Positions 10,208 to 19,188 of a stretch of 64,000 nucleotides of DNA are shown here, piece by piece. The translations under genes were made by a program, and so were the position numbers. The notes beneath the pieces were generated by a model. It worked only from the letters and a program-made list of their open reading frames with translations, did not search any database and was not told where the DNA came from. Source of the DNA: MFD04580-c1 sp963702995 (GTDB lineage Bacteria > Planctomycetota > Phycisphaerae > Tepidisphaerales > Tepidisphaeraceae); NCBI GenBank assembly GCA_963702995.1, contig OY969783.1:2604001-2668000 (forward strand), in the 5' to 3' direction. Position 1 is the stretch's first letter; every line of letters begins with the position of its first letter.

Positions 10208-10678
10208 TCATCCGGCGGCCGGGGGCGGCATGGACAGGCGGCCGAACTCTTTCGCCACGACCTGCTCTTCAATCACGACCTCGTCAGCGCCGCGTCGATG
10301 CGCCTCGATCGCGGTCGAGGTGTACCGGCAACGCGCGATGATGCGCAGCGCCGGGTTCATCTGTTTGGCGAGTCGAACGGCCTCGAGCATCGCCGGGTCA
10401 TTGGGAACGGTGATGGCAAAGAGGCGTGCCCGATCCACCCCCGCCTGGCGCAAGACGCATTCGTCGCTCACATCGCCGGGGATGACCGGCGTGCCGACAT
10501 GGGCCAGGCGAACGACCGTCCCCGGGTTCAGTTCGATCACGCAATACGTCGCCCCGGCCGCCTGAAGCCGCTCTGCGACCGCCCGCCCGGGCAGCCCAAA
10601 GCCGGCGATCACCACGTGGCCGCTGAGCATCTCAGGTTCGATGGGTTCCTCCGTCGCCGCCATGTCCCACGCGCTCAA
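10208..10678 (-). CDS. TrkA-N (RCK-like) NAD-binding domain protein
   Basis: A 156-residue protein that is almost entirely a Rossmann-fold TrkA-N domain: HVVIAGFGLPGRAVAERLQ is the glycine-rich dinucleotide loop, followed by VIELNP at the second strand, PVIPGDVSDECVL, and ARLFAITVPNDPAML. In known systems this domain regulates potassium channels or KefB/KefC antiporters. Here no transmembrane segment or channel gene is adjacent, and the TrkA-C domain is missing, so it may be the remnant of a larger exchanger or a free regulatory subunit. No ribosome site decided the start; ATG 10678 gives about 20 residues before the domain. Confidence 0.75.
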   Translation of the reverse strand: MSAWDMAATEEPIEPEMLSGHVVIAGFGLPGRAVAERLQAAGATYCVIELNPGTVVRLAHVGTPVIPGDVSDECVLRQAGVDRARLFAITVPNDPAMLEAVRLAKQMNPALRIIARCRYTSTAIEAHRRGADEVVIEEQVVAKEFGRLSMPPPAAG

Positions 10679-11184
10679 CCGAGGCAGAAATGATCCGTCG
10701 CCGCCGCGCGACCTTCACCGCTCACGTCCAAGCCGTCGCAGGTCCTGCTCGTCCCCATCCATCCACTTCGCGACCTCGGCTTTGGAAAACAACGTAGGCG
10801 CTGCCGGCTTCCCCGCGTTTCCGCGGCGGCCCCACGCGGAAGCATGCAGTATGCGATGAGCTTATCCGGCGTAAACGGCTCACAGCAAAGTTCACTTCGG
10901 ACAAGCTGCCCACTTCAGCACGATACCCCTCGCCCGACGGCCCAGCAACGAAATCCCTTGTCGAGCTGAGTTCGACGTGTTGCTCCTGTCTGTGGCAGGC
11001 GCCGAACCCCAGTAACACCTTTTTCTTCGTCTTCTCCTCTTGGCGTTTCCGCCTTGGCGTTCTTGGCGTCTTGGCGCTCACTTTTCTTCCATCTGGAGGA
11101 GATGAACGCCAAGACGCCAAGAACGCCAGGGGAAGAGCGCCAAAAAAATGCGAAGAGACGGCAGCGACGGCCTCCGCGGCGACG
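10679..11184. other. Intergenic region with repeat, no gene recognised
   Basis: About 500 bp between the TrkA-N protein and nuoD. Open frames here are short and low-complexity; those reading as strings such as LASWRS or RQDAKNA are translations of the palindromic repeat at 11034-11150. Confidence 0.55.
11034..11150. repeat. Dispersed GACGCCAAG palindrome, copy 1
   Basis: The left half carries repeated TTGGCGT/CTTGGCGC blocks; the right half, after a short spacer (TGGAGGAGATGAAC), carries the complement AACGCCAAGACGCCAAG. Together they can form a long imperfect hairpin. A second copy of the same design lies at 29287-29398. Confidence 0.75.
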
Positions 11185-12375
11185 TTACCGATCCACTTCA
11201 CCCATCACGATGTCGATCGACCCGATAATCGCGGGGACATCGGCGAGAAGGACGTTTCGACATAGCTCGCCGATGACAGCGAGGTTGACAAAGCTGGGCC
11301 CGCGGATCTTCACTCGGTACGGGATCACGCCACCCTGGCTCTCGATGAAGAAGCCGAGGTGGCCGCGGGGGTTTTCGTATTCGGCGTAGACTTCCCCCGG
11401 CGGCACCTTCATGCTCCGCGGCAACTTGGCCCTGAAAGGCCCGTCCGGCATTCGGGCGAAACACTGGCGGATGATGCGGGCGCACTGCTTCATCTCCTGC
11501 ATCTTCACCCAGTAGCGATCCCAGCAGTCGCCCAGCGTCCCCTTCAGCCCCGCGCCGACACAGACGTCGAAATCCAGCTGGTCGTAGATGCTGTAGGGGC
11601 GATCCTTCCGCAGGTCGAGCGGGATGCCGCTCCCGCGGATCATCGGGCCGGACAGGGCGTAGCGGATCGCCAGGTCACGCGAGACAACGCCGATGTTCGC
11701 CGTCCGCTTGATGAAGATGTGGTTGAAGGTCAATAGGTCGTTGTACTCGTCGATCTTCGGCTCGAAGTAGTCGAGGAACTCGGTGACCTTCTCGGCGAAC
11801 TGGGGCGGCAGGTCCCAGGTGACGCCGCCGACGTTGATATAGCTCAGCGTCAGCCGTGCGCCGCAGAGCTGCTCGAACAGGTCGAGCACGTACTCGCGCT
11901 CGCGAAAGGCGTAGAGGAACGGGGTAAAGGCCCCCATGTCCAGGCCGTAGGTGCCGAAGCTGACGAGGTGGCTGGCGATCCGATTCAGCTCGGCCGCGAT
12001 GACGCGGATGTACTCCGCGCGGGGCGGCACCTCAATATTGGCGAGTTTTTCCACGGCCATCGACCAGGCGTGGTTGTTGTTCATCGCCGACAGGTAATCG
12101 AGCCGGTCGGTGTACGGCATGAACTGGTAGTAGGCAAGGTTCTCCCCGATCTTCTCCTTGCAGCGGTGGAGGTACCCCAGGTGCGGCACGGCCTCCAGCA
12201 CCATCTCCCCGTCGGTGCGGAGGACGATCCGCAGCACGCCGTGCGTGGACGGGTGCTGCGGCCCCATGTTGACGAGCATCTCCTCGGACTGAACGTCAAC
12301 CTGCTCATCCCCCTCGGCATCGAGCGCGGCGGGCTTCTTCGGCGGGTCGGCGAGCGGCGGATGGGTCGTGGTCAT
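11185..12375 (-). CDS. nuoD: NADH-quinone oxidoreductase subunit D
   Basis: The 49-kDa-type subunit of respiratory complex I, part of the quinone-reducing connecting arm at the cytoplasmic face of the membrane. The 396-residue product has the family signature MGPQHPSTHGVLRIVLRTDGE near residue 37, HLGYLHRCKEK, the ELNRIASHL helix, and ends with DIVMGEVDR, the normal C-terminus. Length and ends are complete. No nuoC, nuoE or other complex I gene is adjacent on either side, so this copy is isolated from the usual operon. ATG 12375 was chosen because it gives a short, non-conserved leader before the conserved core. Confidence 0.93.
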   Translation of the reverse strand: MTTTHPPLADPPKKPAALDAEGDEQVDVQSEEMLVNMGPQHPSTHGVLRIVLRTDGEMVLEAVPHLGYLHRCKEKIGENLAYYQFMPYTDRLDYLSAMNNNHAWSMAVEKLANIEVPPRAEYIRVIAAELNRIASHLVSFGTYGLDMGAFTPFLYAFREREYVLDLFEQLCGARLTLSYINVGGVTWDLPPQFAEKVTEFLDYFEPKIDEYNDLLTFNHIFIKRTANIGVVSRDLAIRYALSGPMIRGSGIPLDLRKDRPYSIYDQLDFDVCVGAGLKGTLGDCWDRYWVKMQEMKQCARIIRQCFARMPDGPFRAKLPRSMKVPPGEVYAEYENPRGHLGFFIESQGGVIPYRVKIRGPSFVNLAVIGELCRNVLLADVPAIIGSIDIVMGEVDR

Positions 12376-12723
12376 CGCGGGGCGATCTTTCGTCGAGATA
12401 CTACCGGGTAACGAACGGCGGCCGGGAGTTATTCTAGAGGGGCCCGGAACGGCTGGCCAGCGGTGACGGGCCTTCGAGCAAAGTAGAAGTCGTGCGAATA
12501 TACTTTAGCTAATACGCGCGGCTAAATTTGCGCTGCCGGTTCTGCCGTGGGGCGGGACCAGGTTGAGGACGGGACACATTAAGACCAGCGATTTTGCGAA
12601 CTCGCCATCGCCCTCTTAGCCGTCTACCCGCAAGGAATGGAACGAGGCGCAGTCGGTTGAAGGCGTACTGGCGAAAAAGAAGGGGCTGCGCCCCTGAGAC
12701 GCATACGCGAACGGGAAATCGGT
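12376..12723. other. Upstream region of the DUF4062 cassette
   Basis: About 350 bp without a supported gene. It is the first stretch of visibly lower GC. A TATACT hexamer at 12500-12505 resembles a -10 box pointing towards the cassette, but no good -35 box is at the right distance, so it is only a hint. Confidence 0.35.
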
Positions 12724-13380
12724 ATGCCAAAGCAGCGAACGATACCGTCAGAAACTCGAAATCTGCGGTTACTGGTGTCATCGACGGTTTATGGATTTGA
12801 GGATCTACTGGATCAGGTGTATGCCGTGCTCCATGGATTCGGCTACGAAGTGTGGATGAGCCATAAGGGGACCGTGCCCGTCGATCCTGGAAAGACTGCC
12901 TTCGAGAACTGCCTCGAAGCGGTGGACCGTTGCGACCTGTTCTTGTCGATCATCACGCCGTTCTACGGGAGTGGGAAAGTCGATGGCGAACTGTCGATCA
13001 CTCATCAGGAGCTGCTCCGCGCGATCGAGAAGAACAAACCCCGATGGATTGTCGCACATGATCACATTCCGTTCGCGCGGGCCCTGCTGCGCAGTCTTGG
13101 GCATGGGACTGCAAGAGATCGAAAAAGGTTGACGTTAAAGAGGAATTCCGTCATGGACGACCTGCGCGTCATCGACATGTACGAGGCGGCGATCCGGCAT
13201 GATATTCAGGTCTACCGTAATCGGAAGGGGAACTGGGTGCAGAAGTTTTCGCGCAATCAGGATGCCATGCTTTTTGCGACTGCTCAGTTTGGCGGCCAAG
13301 CGGATGTTGCAGCCTTCGTGCAAGACCAATTCCTCGATAGCGGGACGTTAAGAGCAAGGGCGATCAAGGAGCATCCATGA
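12724..13380 (+). CDS. DUF4062 domain protein
   Basis: A 218-residue protein whose N-terminus, LRLLVSSTVYGFEDLLDQV, then GYEVWMSHKG, FENCLEAVDRCDLFLSIIT and SITHQEL, follows the DUF4062 pattern, a flavodoxin-like fold related to TIR/nucleoside-processing domains. DUF4062 proteins are frequent in bacterial defence and conflict-type gene clusters; no activity is proven for this one. Residues 130-218 match nothing I recognise. The stop overlaps the next start (ATGA at 13377-13380), so the two genes are translationally coupled. Base composition is lower in GC than the flanking genes: 65 of 120 bases are G or C at 12781-12900, against 41 of 60 at 11641-11700, a sign of transfer. Confidence 0.75.
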   Translation: MPKQRTIPSETRNLRLLVSSTVYGFEDLLDQVYAVLHGFGYEVWMSHKGTVPVDPGKTAFENCLEAVDRCDLFLSIITPFYGSGKVDGELSITHQELLRAIEKNKPRWIVAHDHIPFARALLRSLGHGTARDRKRLTLKRNSVMDDLRVIDMYEAAIRHDIQVYRNRKGNWVQKFSRNQDAMLFATAQFGGQADVAAFVQDQFLDSGTLRARAIKEHP

Positions 13381-14764
13381 GCGACGAGCCGATCGCTAAC
13401 GAACTTACGCGCGAGAATCAAGCCGGCTTGAGTTCGTTTCGGGCAACTATCGAACAGACCAAGTGGCGCGGCACGTCTGCGCGATGTTGAACACGGACGG
13501 CGGGTCGGTGGTGATTGGAAGGTCAGAGAAGGGCGATTTCGAACGCTCAATGGGCGGCGAGGATGTTGACAGGTTGCGGACGTTCCTGCACGAGCATATC
13601 ACGCCATCGTCGCTTTATACTGTGACGGTGGATTCGACGCCGCAAGGCGATCTGGTCACGATTGACGTTCCCGCTGGAGAGGATCGTCCCTATGTGTTCG
13701 AGGGGGCTGTCTTCGTACGGCGTGGCGATCACACGATCGCGGCTGACGCCGCAACACTTCGTCGGTTGGTTCAGGATCGTGCCGCTCGTGCGGATCGGTG
13801 GGAACGACGGGTGACGCCTGATCTTTCGATGGACGATCTCGATCGGGAACTGATCGTCCAAACAGTGCGAAGGGCTGTTGAGCGGAGGGGCTATCTGTCG
13901 CGCGAACTGTCGTCGGACCAGCAGGCATTGGCGCGGCTGGGATTGGTCGTTGGACGACAACTGACTAATGCCTGCGACGTGCTCTTTGGACGGGCTGTCA
14001 CCATTCGTAAACCTCAAACCCGCGTTCGCGCCGTCCTCTACCGCACAGATCGTGGCGATGATTTTCTCGACGAACAACTCTTCGAAGGCCCCGCGTTCGA
14101 AATCCTTGAACGGTCGATGGCGTTCCTGCAACGAAACGTCGCAATCGCCAGCGAGTTCAAGCCGGGCCAACTCGCGCGCGTAGGTAAGCCTCGGTATCCG
14201 TTCGACGCGCTGCGTGAGGGCTTAGTGAACGCATTGGTGCATCGTGATTACAAGTCGTTTTCTGGCTCCGTGTCGCTGAGCATCTACCCCGACCACCTTG
14301 AGATTTGGAATTCTGGGCAGTTGCCGGACGGCGTGACGGTTAGAGACTTGTCACACGGGGTACATCGGTCCGTTCTCGTGAATCCAGACATTGGCCACGT
14401 CTTTTACCTTCACGAGTTGATGGAGCGTGTTGGACGTGGAACGTTCAAGATTGTCCAGGATTGTAAAGAGGCAGGCCTCCCTCCCCCCAAATGGCGTCAG
14501 GATGCAGCTGGCGTCAGTCTCACGTTCTTTGGCAGCGGGTCTATCGGCGCTGCGGCGCAACTAAACGTGCGACAGCAAGCTCTGTTGCGCGATCTGGCCG
14601 GTGGGGACTCAATCGCCATTCGCGAGTATCTCGACCGATTCGCTGGAAGCGTAACAGAGAGGTCAGCCCGTCGTGATTTGGCCGGTTTGGCCGAGGCGGG
14701 CTATTTGGAGCGCGTCGGAGCAGCGGCGGCCACAACGTATCGGCGAACCGAGCGAACGGCGTAA
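13377..14764 (+). CDS. AlbA_2 / HATPase_c_4 ATP-binding DNA-binding protein (frame shifted near 13425)
   Basis: Starts at the ATG of an ATGA overlap with the DUF4062 gene. The first 18 residues (MSDEPIANEL...) are in one frame; after a GCCGGC tract at 13421-13428 the frame changes and continues LEFVSGNYRTDQVARHVC, AMLNTDGGSVVIG, the AlbA_2 (Schlafen AlbA_2, formerly AAA_4) domain. One missing base joins them, giving about 462 residues. Further on, DALREGLVNALVHRDY and RVGRGTFKI mark the HATPase_c_4 region, and a C-terminal winged helix reads REYLDRF...ARRDLAGLAEAGYLERVG. Such proteins are called RecG-like transcriptional regulators, but function is usually unknown. Coupling to DUF4062 suggests a two-component accessory, possibly defence, module. 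Confidence 0.78.
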
Positions 14765-14960
14765 GCCGGTCCGGACATATCCGGACATTTCCGATGGTTG
14801 CGATCGCGATGTGATTTGGCACAAGTCTATGGATACGCGTTACTTGCATCTTCTCCCGATCGACTGCAGAGCAGTGCGAACCGAGCTTCGGACACGATCC
14901 GGACAACGGTGAGCTGGAAGCGTCCAGTTTGCTCGACACCACAGAACACGCGGTGGGCGT

Positions 14961-16729
14961 TTACTTCCTGTTCCGGCGGAGCCGCTTGGGCAGGATCTGG
15001 CGAAGAATGTCGAGGCCCATCGCTTCGCTAGCAAGGAGGTAGACCGTCGCCCCGACGCCCATCTGGAGAGCGAGTTGCATAGCCCATGAGCCCCGCCGCT
15101 CGGCCGTGGGGTAGCCGGGGAGGTGCTGGGTGAAAATGCAGGCGGCGCCCATCAGCGCGGTCGCGGCCAGCATTTTCAGCACCGGCGCGGCGCTGCGGCG
15201 GAGGCCGATCCCGCCGATTTTGCGGTCGAGCATCCAGAGCATCACGATCGCCTGCACCGCGAAGCTGACCAGCGTGCCGACGGCCATCGCGGGCTCGCCG
15301 AACAGGCCCGATCCGCCGTTCAGGCCTGGGCCGCCGCCGCCCCGTCGCGGCCACCAGAGCAGGGGGATCTCGACGACCAGGTTCAGTACGATGTTCACGA
15401 CCGACATCACCAGCGGCGTCACGGTATCGTGGACGGCGTAATAGGCCCGGTTCACGATCTGGAGCAGGCTGAACGCCCAGATCCCGCCGGCGTAGAAGAG
15501 GACCGACTGGGCGATCAGATCGGCGTCGGCCCCGGAAATCTGCCCGTGCTGGAACAGCAGCCGGATCGCCGGGTAGCGCACCAGGATCAGCCCCAGGCTC
15601 GCGGGGATCCCCTCCCAGAGCGACGCTTCGATCCCGCCGCGCAGGACGCTCTTGAACGCGTCCCGATCCTTGGCCAGCGCCTCGCCCGACAGGCCGGGGA
15701 AGATCGCCGTCGCCAGCGCGATCGCGAAGATGCCGAGCGGGAACTGGTAGAGGAACTGGGCCAGGTCCAGCCGCGCCGGCGCGCCCGCCTGCATCGGGTA
15801 GTGGATCAGGCGGCCGAACAGGACGAACGTGTCCACTGGCTTGCCGAAGCGATCCACCCCGCGCATCAGGCCCATCGAGATAGCCTTATCGAGCAGGACC
15901 GAAAGCTGGAGCACGCCCGCGCCCAGCGCCACGGGGACCGTCAGCTTGAGCATCCGCTGAACGCGCGGAGATCGAAAGTGGAAGATCGGCCGCAGGCGGA
16001 ACCCGCACGCCCGCAGCGCCGGCAGCAGCGTGAGCACCTGCAGCGCCCCCGCCACCAGGACGAAGAAGCCGAGCCAGACGGCCAGCGTGGACTGGCGCGG
16101 GTCGATCGCCCCTTCCGCGGAATGGGCGCCGCTCAGCCCGAGCATCCACGCGCCGACCATCAGCACGACGATGTGGCAGACGTTCAGGATGACCGGCGCG
16201 AACGCCGGCGGCCCGAAACGCCGGTGGACCTGAAGCACGCCGCTCAGCAGCGCCGTCCCGCAGATCAGCAGGACGTAGGGGAGCATGATGGCGGTCAGCC
16301 GAAGCGTCAGCAGCCGGTCCGGCCGCAGGTCGCGGCTAAGCGTCATCCAGGCCCAGATCACGCCTTCGCCTATCAATGTGACAACGAGCAGCGTCACGCA
16401 GAGCAGATTGACGCTGGCGGCCGCGAAGTCGTTGGCGGCGTCGCCCGGGCCGTCGCCGGTTTCGCCCTTCTCGACGATCGCCTGGGCATAAAGCGGAATG
16501 AAGGCGGCCGACAGCGCCCCTTCCCCGAAAAGCTTGCGAAAGAGGTTCGGTATGGTGAAGGCAACCCGAAACGCCGACGCGACCAGCCCCGTCCCCAGGT
16601 AGTGCCCCGCGACCATTTCGCGCGCAACCCGAGCACGCGGCTGAGGAGCGTCAGGAGGCCAATCAGCTTCGCATGCCCGATGAACGATCGGGCGGCCGCG
16701 GGGGTTTTGTCGATGTCGATCGCGGTCAT
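14961..16729 (-). CDS. murJ: Lipid II flippase MurJ (frame shifted near 16625)
   Basis: Polytopic inner-membrane protein of the MOP superfamily that flips lipid II for peptidoglycan synthesis. The N-terminus MTAIDIDKTPAAARSF and GLLTLLSRVLGL lie in one frame; AREMVAGHYLGTG, FRVAFTIPNLFRKLFGEGAL and SAAFIPLYAQ in the next. One base missing in the GCGCGC tract at 16619-16630 separates them; bridged length is about 589 residues. Many hydrophobic helices follow, with QIVNRAYYAVHDTVTP in the C-terminal half, typical of the family. It reads convergently towards the DUF4062 cassette. The presence of murJ fits planctomycetes that make peptidoglycan. Confidence 0.9.
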
Positions 16730-16743
16730 AAGCGAGCGTGATA

Positions 16744-16822
16744 TAGCAGGCACCGTCCTGTGCCGTCCGACGCCTTCTTCGATCGACACCGCGGAGCGAC
16801 GGCACACAGAGTGTGCCTGCTA
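16744..16822. repeat. TAGCAGGCAC palindrome, copy 1 (degenerate)
   Basis: TAGCAGGCAC at 16744-16753 is answered by its complement within GTGTGCCTGCTA at 16811-16822, with further imperfect pairing inside (CTGTGCCGTC / GACGGCACACAG). It lies just upstream of murJ and just after thiE. A perfect copy is at 34730-34813. Confidence 0.75.
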
Positions 16823-16860
16823 CACTGGTCCGCCACGCTCATTTTCGATGGAAGAAGCCC

Positions 16861-17964
16861 CTAGGCGCGGGCCGCTCTGGGCGGCGCGGGCGGTCGTGCG
16901 GCCGCGACGAGCGGGCTCCGCGCCCGGAGGAGCTCTTTGAGGGCTGCGGCCGCCGCCTTGATGTCAGGCGCGGCCAGGACGGCATCCGTCACGGCGATCG
17001 ACCTCATTCCCGTCGCCAGCACCTCGGCGAGGTTGCCACTGGTGATGCCGGAGATGGCGACGGTCGGCACGGCGATCTCGGCCGCCACTTGCCGGGCGTA
17101 CACTGTCCCGGCGACGAGGCTCTGCGGCTTGGTCGCACTGGGGAAGATCGGGCCGACGCCGATATAGTCGGCGCCGTCCAGGACAGCCTGCCGCGCCTGT
17201 TCGATTTTGTGAGTGCTGACGCCGACGATTCGCTCCGACCCGACGAGCCGACGAATCTCTCGCGCCGGGAGGTCGCCCTGGCCGACGTGGACGCCGTCGG
17301 CGCCGCTAAGCAGGGCGATATCAAGCCGGTCATTGATGATCGACTTGATGCCGTAACGGCGACAGAGGTCCACAAGCTGCTTTGCCCGGCGAAGCAGCTC
17401 GGCCGCCTCGAGCGTTTTCTCGCGGAGTTGGAGGCAGTTCGCGCCGCCGAGGGCGGCCTGCTCGGCCGCCTTCAGCCAGGGGATCTTGCAGGAGGCTTCG
17501 GTGATCAGGACGCAAAGGCGCACATCGGAAAAATCGGACTCCGCCCGCCGAAGCGTAAAGGCGATCTTGCGCTCGATCTCGTAGAATCGATAGCGGACCG
17601 ATTCGACCTTGGCCGCGTCGTAGGGGGAAAGGACCTTGAGGTACTCTTCGATCGCGCGTAGCGCCTCGCCGGCGCGTTTCCCCGCGGCTGTGACCACGTC
17701 GGTTAGGTCTTCCCGGTCGAATTCGTGTTCGGTCGAGTTCGCCGTGCCGACATCGCCCGGCGTATCGCGATGGAGCATCGCCTCGGACAGAAGAGACTCG
17801 GTCGCCTCGGACAAATCATGGCGGAGCTGTTTCAGCTCGGCCTGCAACGAAGCGCTGTTGACGATAAACCTTGCGTAGTCCTCAATGACGCGCAGCGCCT
17901 CGCGCGCACGATTCGCATTCGCATCGAGCAGCCGCAGGACGGATCCGTTGATGTCAGCTCCCAC
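16861..17964 (-). CDS. thiE: Thiamine-phosphate synthase with N-terminal extension domain
   Basis: Joins HMP-PP and thiazole phosphate to give thiamine phosphate. Residues 1-145 form a helical domain (RLLDANANRAREALRVIEDY, later REDLTDVVTAAGKRAGEALR) found fused to ThiE in several bacterial groups. Residues 150-350 are the TIM barrel with LQLREK (diphosphate binding), SIINDRLDIALLSGADGVHVGQGDLP, GVSTHK and GVGPIFPSATKP. The 367-residue length fits the fused form. The product ends in an Ala/Pro/Arg-rich tail. No TPP riboswitch was recognised upstream. The start gives the conserved N-terminal helix with no long leader. Confidence 0.93.
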   Translation of the reverse strand: MGADINGSVLRLLDANANRAREALRVIEDYARFIVNSASLQAELKQLRHDLSEATESLLSEAMLHRDTPGDVGTANSTEHEFDREDLTDVVTAAGKRAGEALRAIEEYLKVLSPYDAAKVESVRYRFYEIERKIAFTLRRAESDFSDVRLCVLITEASCKIPWLKAAEQAALGGANCLQLREKTLEAAELLRRAKQLVDLCRRYGIKSIINDRLDIALLSGADGVHVGQGDLPAREIRRLVGSERIVGVSTHKIEQARQAVLDGADYIGVGPIFPSATKPQSLVAGTVYARQVAAEIAVPTVAISGITSGNLAEVLATGMRSIAVTDAVLAAPDIKAAAAALKELLRARSPLVAAARPPAPPRAARA

Positions 17965-18232
17965 GGGGGGCCGATTATAGGCCGAAGCCAGGCCGACGCT
18001 ACGCGCTGGTTTGGGCTAACGAATCGTTTGGGTGTGATTGAGAAAGACCGCTTCTGACGGCGGCACGAATCGACGACTGGCTAGGAAACAGAGAATGAAC
18101 GCACGGAAACGAGCCTTCGAGCAGAGCCTGCGAGCCCTTTCGCGTCACCCGGCCGCCCGGTCGCGGCCGCCCCTGGCGCGAAATGGCCATACAGTTGGTG
18201 TGATCCGACCCAGCCTATACAATCCCGGGGGT

Positions 18233-19180
18233 ATGCCAAACACCAACCAGATCATTCATGGCGACTCGATCTCGATCTTAAACGAAGGCCCGGAGCAATG
18301 GGTTGATCTCGTCTTCGCGGACCCACCGTTCAATATCGGCTACCTGTATCACGGATACAACGACCGCCGGAACGATGCGGACTACCTCAAGTTCAGCCAT
18401 GACTGGATGAGCGCCGTCCATCGGGCGCTCAAGCCGACGGGAAGCTTCTACCTGGCGATCGGCGATGAATACGCGGCCGAGCTCTGCGTGACTGCGAAAC
18501 GGATCGGTTTCCACATGCGGAACTGGATCATCTGGCACTACACCTTCGGCCAACAGCCGAAGAACAAGTTCGCTCGCAGCCATACCCACCTGCTCTATTT
18601 CACCAAGGACGTGGACGTCTTCACCTTCAACCCCGACGCCGTCCGCGTTGCATCGGCCCGCCAGACGACCTACAACGACAAGCGCGCCAACTCCAAGGGG
18701 AAGCTGCCCGACGACGTCTGGTACCTCCGCCCCCAGGAAACCCCGGAGCCGATGTTCGACTCGGGCGGAGACACGTGGAACGTAAACCGAGTCTGCGGAA
18801 CCTTCAAGGAGCGCGAAGGGTGGCACGGCTGCCAGATGCCCATCGGCGTTCTGAACCGCGTCGTGCTCGCCAGCTCCGACCGTGGCGACATCGTCCTTGA
18901 CCCGTTCAACGGCTCAGGGACGACGGTCGTCGCGGCCGCCCTCCTGGGGCGCAAGTACGTGGGGATCGACCAATCCGAAGAGTACGTCGGGTATGCGAAG
19001 AAGCGCCTGGCGCATGCGCTGGAAACCGCCCACCCCCTGAACGGCGACAACCATTCTAAAGTGGCGGCCGCCCTCAACCCGGCCGTGGTTGACCCCCATC
19101 GCGAGAGCAAGGTGATGACCGCCACCGACGCGTTTGGGCGCAAGCGCGTCGCGCGGCGCGGGGCGACCAAGACGGCATAA
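18233..19180 (+). CDS. Site-specific DNA methyltransferase (beta class, solitary)
   Basis: A 315-residue N6-adenine or N4-cytosine DNA methyltransferase. Motif IV, DLVFADPPFNIGY, is near residue 31 and the SAM-binding motif I, LDPFNGSGTTVVAAALLGRKYVGID, split here as DPFNGSGTT, is near residue 226; this order defines the beta class. The DPPF tetrad favours N6-adenine methylation. The ATG at 18233 starts directly before IIHGDSI, as in relatives; upstream in-frame sequence is not conserved. No restriction endonuclease or specificity gene is adjacent, so it is an orphan enzyme that may regulate gene expression or the cell cycle, or be a remnant. The basic C-terminal tail is unusual. Confidence 0.88.
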   Translation: MPNTNQIIHGDSISILNEGPEQWVDLVFADPPFNIGYLYHGYNDRRNDADYLKFSHDWMSAVHRALKPTGSFYLAIGDEYAAELCVTAKRIGFHMRNWIIWHYTFGQQPKNKFARSHTHLLYFTKDVDVFTFNPDAVRVASARQTTYNDKRANSKGKLPDDVWYLRPQETPEPMFDSGGDTWNVNRVCGTFKEREGWHGCQMPIGVLNRVVLASSDRGDIVLDPFNGSGTTVVAAALLGRKYVGIDQSEEYVGYAKKRLAHALETAHPLNGDNHSKVAAALNPAVVDPHRESKVMTATDAFGRKRVARRGATKTA

Positions 19181-19188
19181 GCTCGCCA

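Noticed and set aside
15123..16940. A 605-residue + strand frame opposite murJ and the thiE end.
   Set aside because: It is antisense to a well-supported murJ; the high GC at third positions keeps the reverse frame open. Gln/Arg-rich without motifs.
17965..18060. TPP riboswitch ahead of thiE.
   Set aside because: The conserved CUGAGA and ACCUGA elements were not found in the short upstream region on the minus strand.
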